Below are positions 62,238 to 64,000 of a stretch of DNA of 64,000 nt, piece by piece. Numbering within the stretch: the stretch's first letter is position 1; each line of letters opens with the position of its first letter. This DNA comes from Syntrophaceae bacterium UBA6087. Its GTDB lineage: Bacteria; Desulfobacterota; Desulfomonilia; UBA1062. The position numbers and the translations under genes are program-made. The notes under the pieces were generated by a model. The model saw only the letters and a list, made by a program, of their open reading frames with translations, searched no databases and was not told the DNA's origin. The DNA is taken from NCBI GenBank assembly GCA_002448235.1, contig DIXF01000003.1:1-64000 (forward strand), read 5' to 3'.

Positions 62238-64000
62238 ATGAAGGATAATTTCGGAGAAAATATATCCCTCAAACTTCTCAACGAAGAAGACAACACCCTT
62301 TTGCTCGACAATATCCGGACCGTCTACAATAAGTTTCAGGACAAACTGACTCAGCTTTCCATCCTGCGCGAACTGGGCAACGTCCTTTTCTATGTCAATG
62401 ATTTCAAACGCATATGTCAGTCGGTCATGGACATCACGATCAACAATACCGTGGCGAGGAACTGCTCCATAATGCTGCTCGACTTCGATACGAACAAGCT
62501 TTTTCTCGTCGCAGCCACGAGCCCGCACGGCAAAAGCTTTGTCATCGATACCAGGAAGATGTTTTCGAAAGAAGACGTCCAATATACCTTTTCCTATGGA
62601 GAGGGAGTTGCAGGAGAGTCCATACAGAAAAAACAGCCGATCCTCATAGAGGATGTGAGCCGGTCGGAGATTTTCGACAAGAGCAAACAGACCAATGTGG
62701 AAATAGGCACGCTGCTTTCCGTGCCTCTCATTATCGAAGACTCTGCCTGCGGCGTATTTACTCTGAGCCATCCTCAACCGCACATGTTCAAGCCCAACGA
62801 CATGAACCTGTTCATGATCGTGGCGAATACTGTCGCCCTTGCCATCAACAGCGCCCTGAGTTTTGAAACGCTTAAGTATTCCGAAGAAAAATACCGGGCA
62901 CTGACGGAATACTCGAATGACGGGATTACCATTATCCAGGGCGGCAGGCACATGTATGCGAACCCCAGTTACAAGTGTATGACCGGCTACAGCTTCAAGG
63001 AGCTCAAAGATATCCCCTTTGACCGGATCCTCTCTCCTCTTGAGCACACAAACGGCTATGCGCACCGAATGAATCCTCTGGACAGCAATATTCCGGGCAC
63101 CTTTGAGGGTTCACTGGTCAGCAAGGCCGGCAAGAAATTCTCGGTCGAGATATCCCACGCCTCGTTCATCTACATGGGACGGCATTCAAAGATTATCTCC
63201 GTGCGCGACTTAAGAGAACGCAAGGAGCTCGAGTTCAAGCTCCATCAGGCACAGAAGATGGAGGCCCTCGGTGTCATAGCAGGGGGTGTGGCACACGATC
63301 TCAACAATATCCTCTCGGGCATCACGAGCTACCCCGATCTCCTGCTCATGGATATGGCGGACGACAATTCTCTGAAAAAGCCTTTACTCACCATAAAAAA
63401 ATCCGGAGAAAAGGCCATAGCCACGGTACAGGATCTCCTTACCCTTGCCCGGAGAGGTGCGGCTGCCATGGAGGTCATCGACGTCAATCAGCTGATTGAC
63501 GACTATATCGAGAGCCCGGAGCATAAAAAGATAAAGGCTCACCACCCCAAGGTCCGGGTCCTGAAAAAACTCGAAGCAGGCAGCTTGAATATCCTGGGTT
63601 CTCCCTACCACCTTACCAAAACACTCCTGAACCTCGTCCTGAATGCCGCGGAGGCCATGCCTGCAGGAGGAGACTTACACATCACCACCGAGGCGCGCCA
63701 TCTGGACAAACCGCTTCAGGGATATGAACTCATCGAGGAAGGGGACTATGTCAGCATTACGGTCTCCGATACCGGCGAAGGCATCCCTCCCGATTCTCTC
63801 GACAGGGTCTTCGAGCCCTTCTATACGAAGAAAAAATTCGGCAGGAGCGGTACCGGACTTGGCCTGCCGGTCGTATGGGGAACCGTGAAAGACCACAGGG
63901 GATTTGTCGATGTCACGAGTGTGGAAGGCCGAGGAACGACCTTTACGCTCTACTACCCGGTGACCCGACAGGAATCGCCCCATGACAAATCCTTCCTGAC
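62238..64000 (+). CDS. GAF-PAS sensor histidine kinase (C-terminus beyond window)
   Basis: An open frame from ATG 62238 runs off the right edge, with 587 residues in view. It has a GAF domain (about 27-215), a PAS domain (about 222-325, with ALTEYSNDGITIIQGG), a HisKA-type dimerisation region with His353 in GGVAHDLNNILSG, and an ATPase domain with LLNLVLNAAEAMPAGG, DTGEGIPPD, and GTGLGLPVVWGT. The kinase core is complete here; the open end suggests a C-terminal receiver as in hybrid kinases. It is 7 bp after the HDOD gene and probably cotranscribed with it. Confidence 0.9.
   Translation, partial: MKDNFGENISLKLLNEEDNTLLLDNIRTVYNKFQDKLTQLSILRELGNVLFYVNDFKRICQSVMDITINNTVARNCSIMLLDFDTNKLFLVAATSPHGKSFVIDTRKMFSKEDVQYTFSYGEGVAGESIQKKQPILIEDVSRSEIFDKSKQTNVEIGTLLSVPLIIEDSACGVFTLSHPQPHMFKPNDMNLFMIVANTVALAINSALSFETLKYSEEKYRALTEYSNDGITIIQGGRHMYANPSYKCMTGYSFKELKDIPFDRILSPLEHTNGYAHRMNPLDSNIPGTFEGSLVSKAGKKFSVEISHASFIYMGRHSKIISVRDLRERKELEFKLHQAQKMEALGVIAGGVAHDLNNILSGITSYPDLLLMDMADDNSLKKPLLTIKKSGEKAIATVQDLLTLARRGAAAMEVIDVNQLIDDYIESPEHKKIKAHHPKVRVLKKLEAGSLNILGSPYHLTKTLLNLVLNAAEAMPAGGDLHITTEARHLDKPLQGYELIEEGDYVSITVSDTGEGIPPDSLDRVFEPFYTKKKFGRSGTGLGLPVVWGTVKDHRGFVDVTSVEGRGTTFTLYYPVTRQESPHDKSFL

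Noticed and set aside
62103..63065. 320-residue minus-strand frame.
   Set aside because: Antisense to the histidine kinase, which shows clear GAF/PAS/HisKA motifs.

Overview
The window comes from a Gram-negative, anaerobic, mid-GC bacterium, most like the deltaproteobacterial/Desulfobacterota syntrophs and aromatic or fatty-acid degraders. Gram-negative markers are a heptose-7-phosphate kinase, lipoproteins, an MlaE permease, a DUF374 acyltransferase and a Prc-type periplasmic protease. Anaerobic markers are a tungsten-type aldehyde:ferredoxin oxidoreductase (AOR), a poly-[4Fe-4S] ferredoxin, a glycyl radical enzyme (GRE) with its activase, and an ADP-forming acyl-CoA synthetase. The taxonomic call is inference from gene content; there is no rRNA or tRNA gene in view.

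Layout. 1-8080 (minus) is the N-terminal part of a giant secreted protein made of about 34 tandem Ig-like repeats; it runs off the left edge. 8575-15203 (plus) holds a lipoprotein M48 protease, a MerR regulator, a PKD/PASTA/RCC1-propeller lipoprotein and a second PKD lipoprotein. 15328-17631 has two convergent nitronate-monooxygenase-like flavoenzymes. Their promoters and the merR promoter share one operator-like palindrome, so they look like a small regulon. 17886-29078 (plus) is a dense housekeeping run: ftsY with membrane segments, hldA, DUF4416, yicC, remA, gmk, pyrF, rsmD, coaD, an aspartate aminotransferase, fliS plus a small chaperone-like gene, maf, glpK and an orphan mlaE.

29262-36660 is the most distinctive region. 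AOR and ferredoxin genes (minus) are divergent from tetR, a GRE with an N-terminal SCP2-like lipid-binding domain, and its activase (plus). A 27-bp near-perfect palindrome overlaps the -10 box of the tetR promoter. A plausible reading is radical elimination on a hydrophobic substrate giving an aldehyde, which AOR oxidises to an acid while reducing ferredoxin. 38593-43009 adds an AMP-forming acyl-CoA ligase under a double TTGACA-N4-TRTCAA operator, an ADP-forming CoA ligase and a hotdog thioesterase, which fit further acid activation and CoA-ester turnover.

43319-55709 is mixed: a calcium-loop protein, SDR, cutA, prc, an ABC-type substrate-binding protein, galE, two unknown genes, metF, ychJ, an acyltransferase, a chalcone-isomerase-like exported protein and an AI-2E/PerM transporter. 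55983-64000 is signalling (dual-receiver HD-GYP, HDOD, GAF-PAS histidine kinase cut by the right edge) interleaved with an aminotransferase, a hydrolase, a small exported protein and an SDR. No CRISPR array, insertion sequence, prophage, rRNA or tRNA was recognised.
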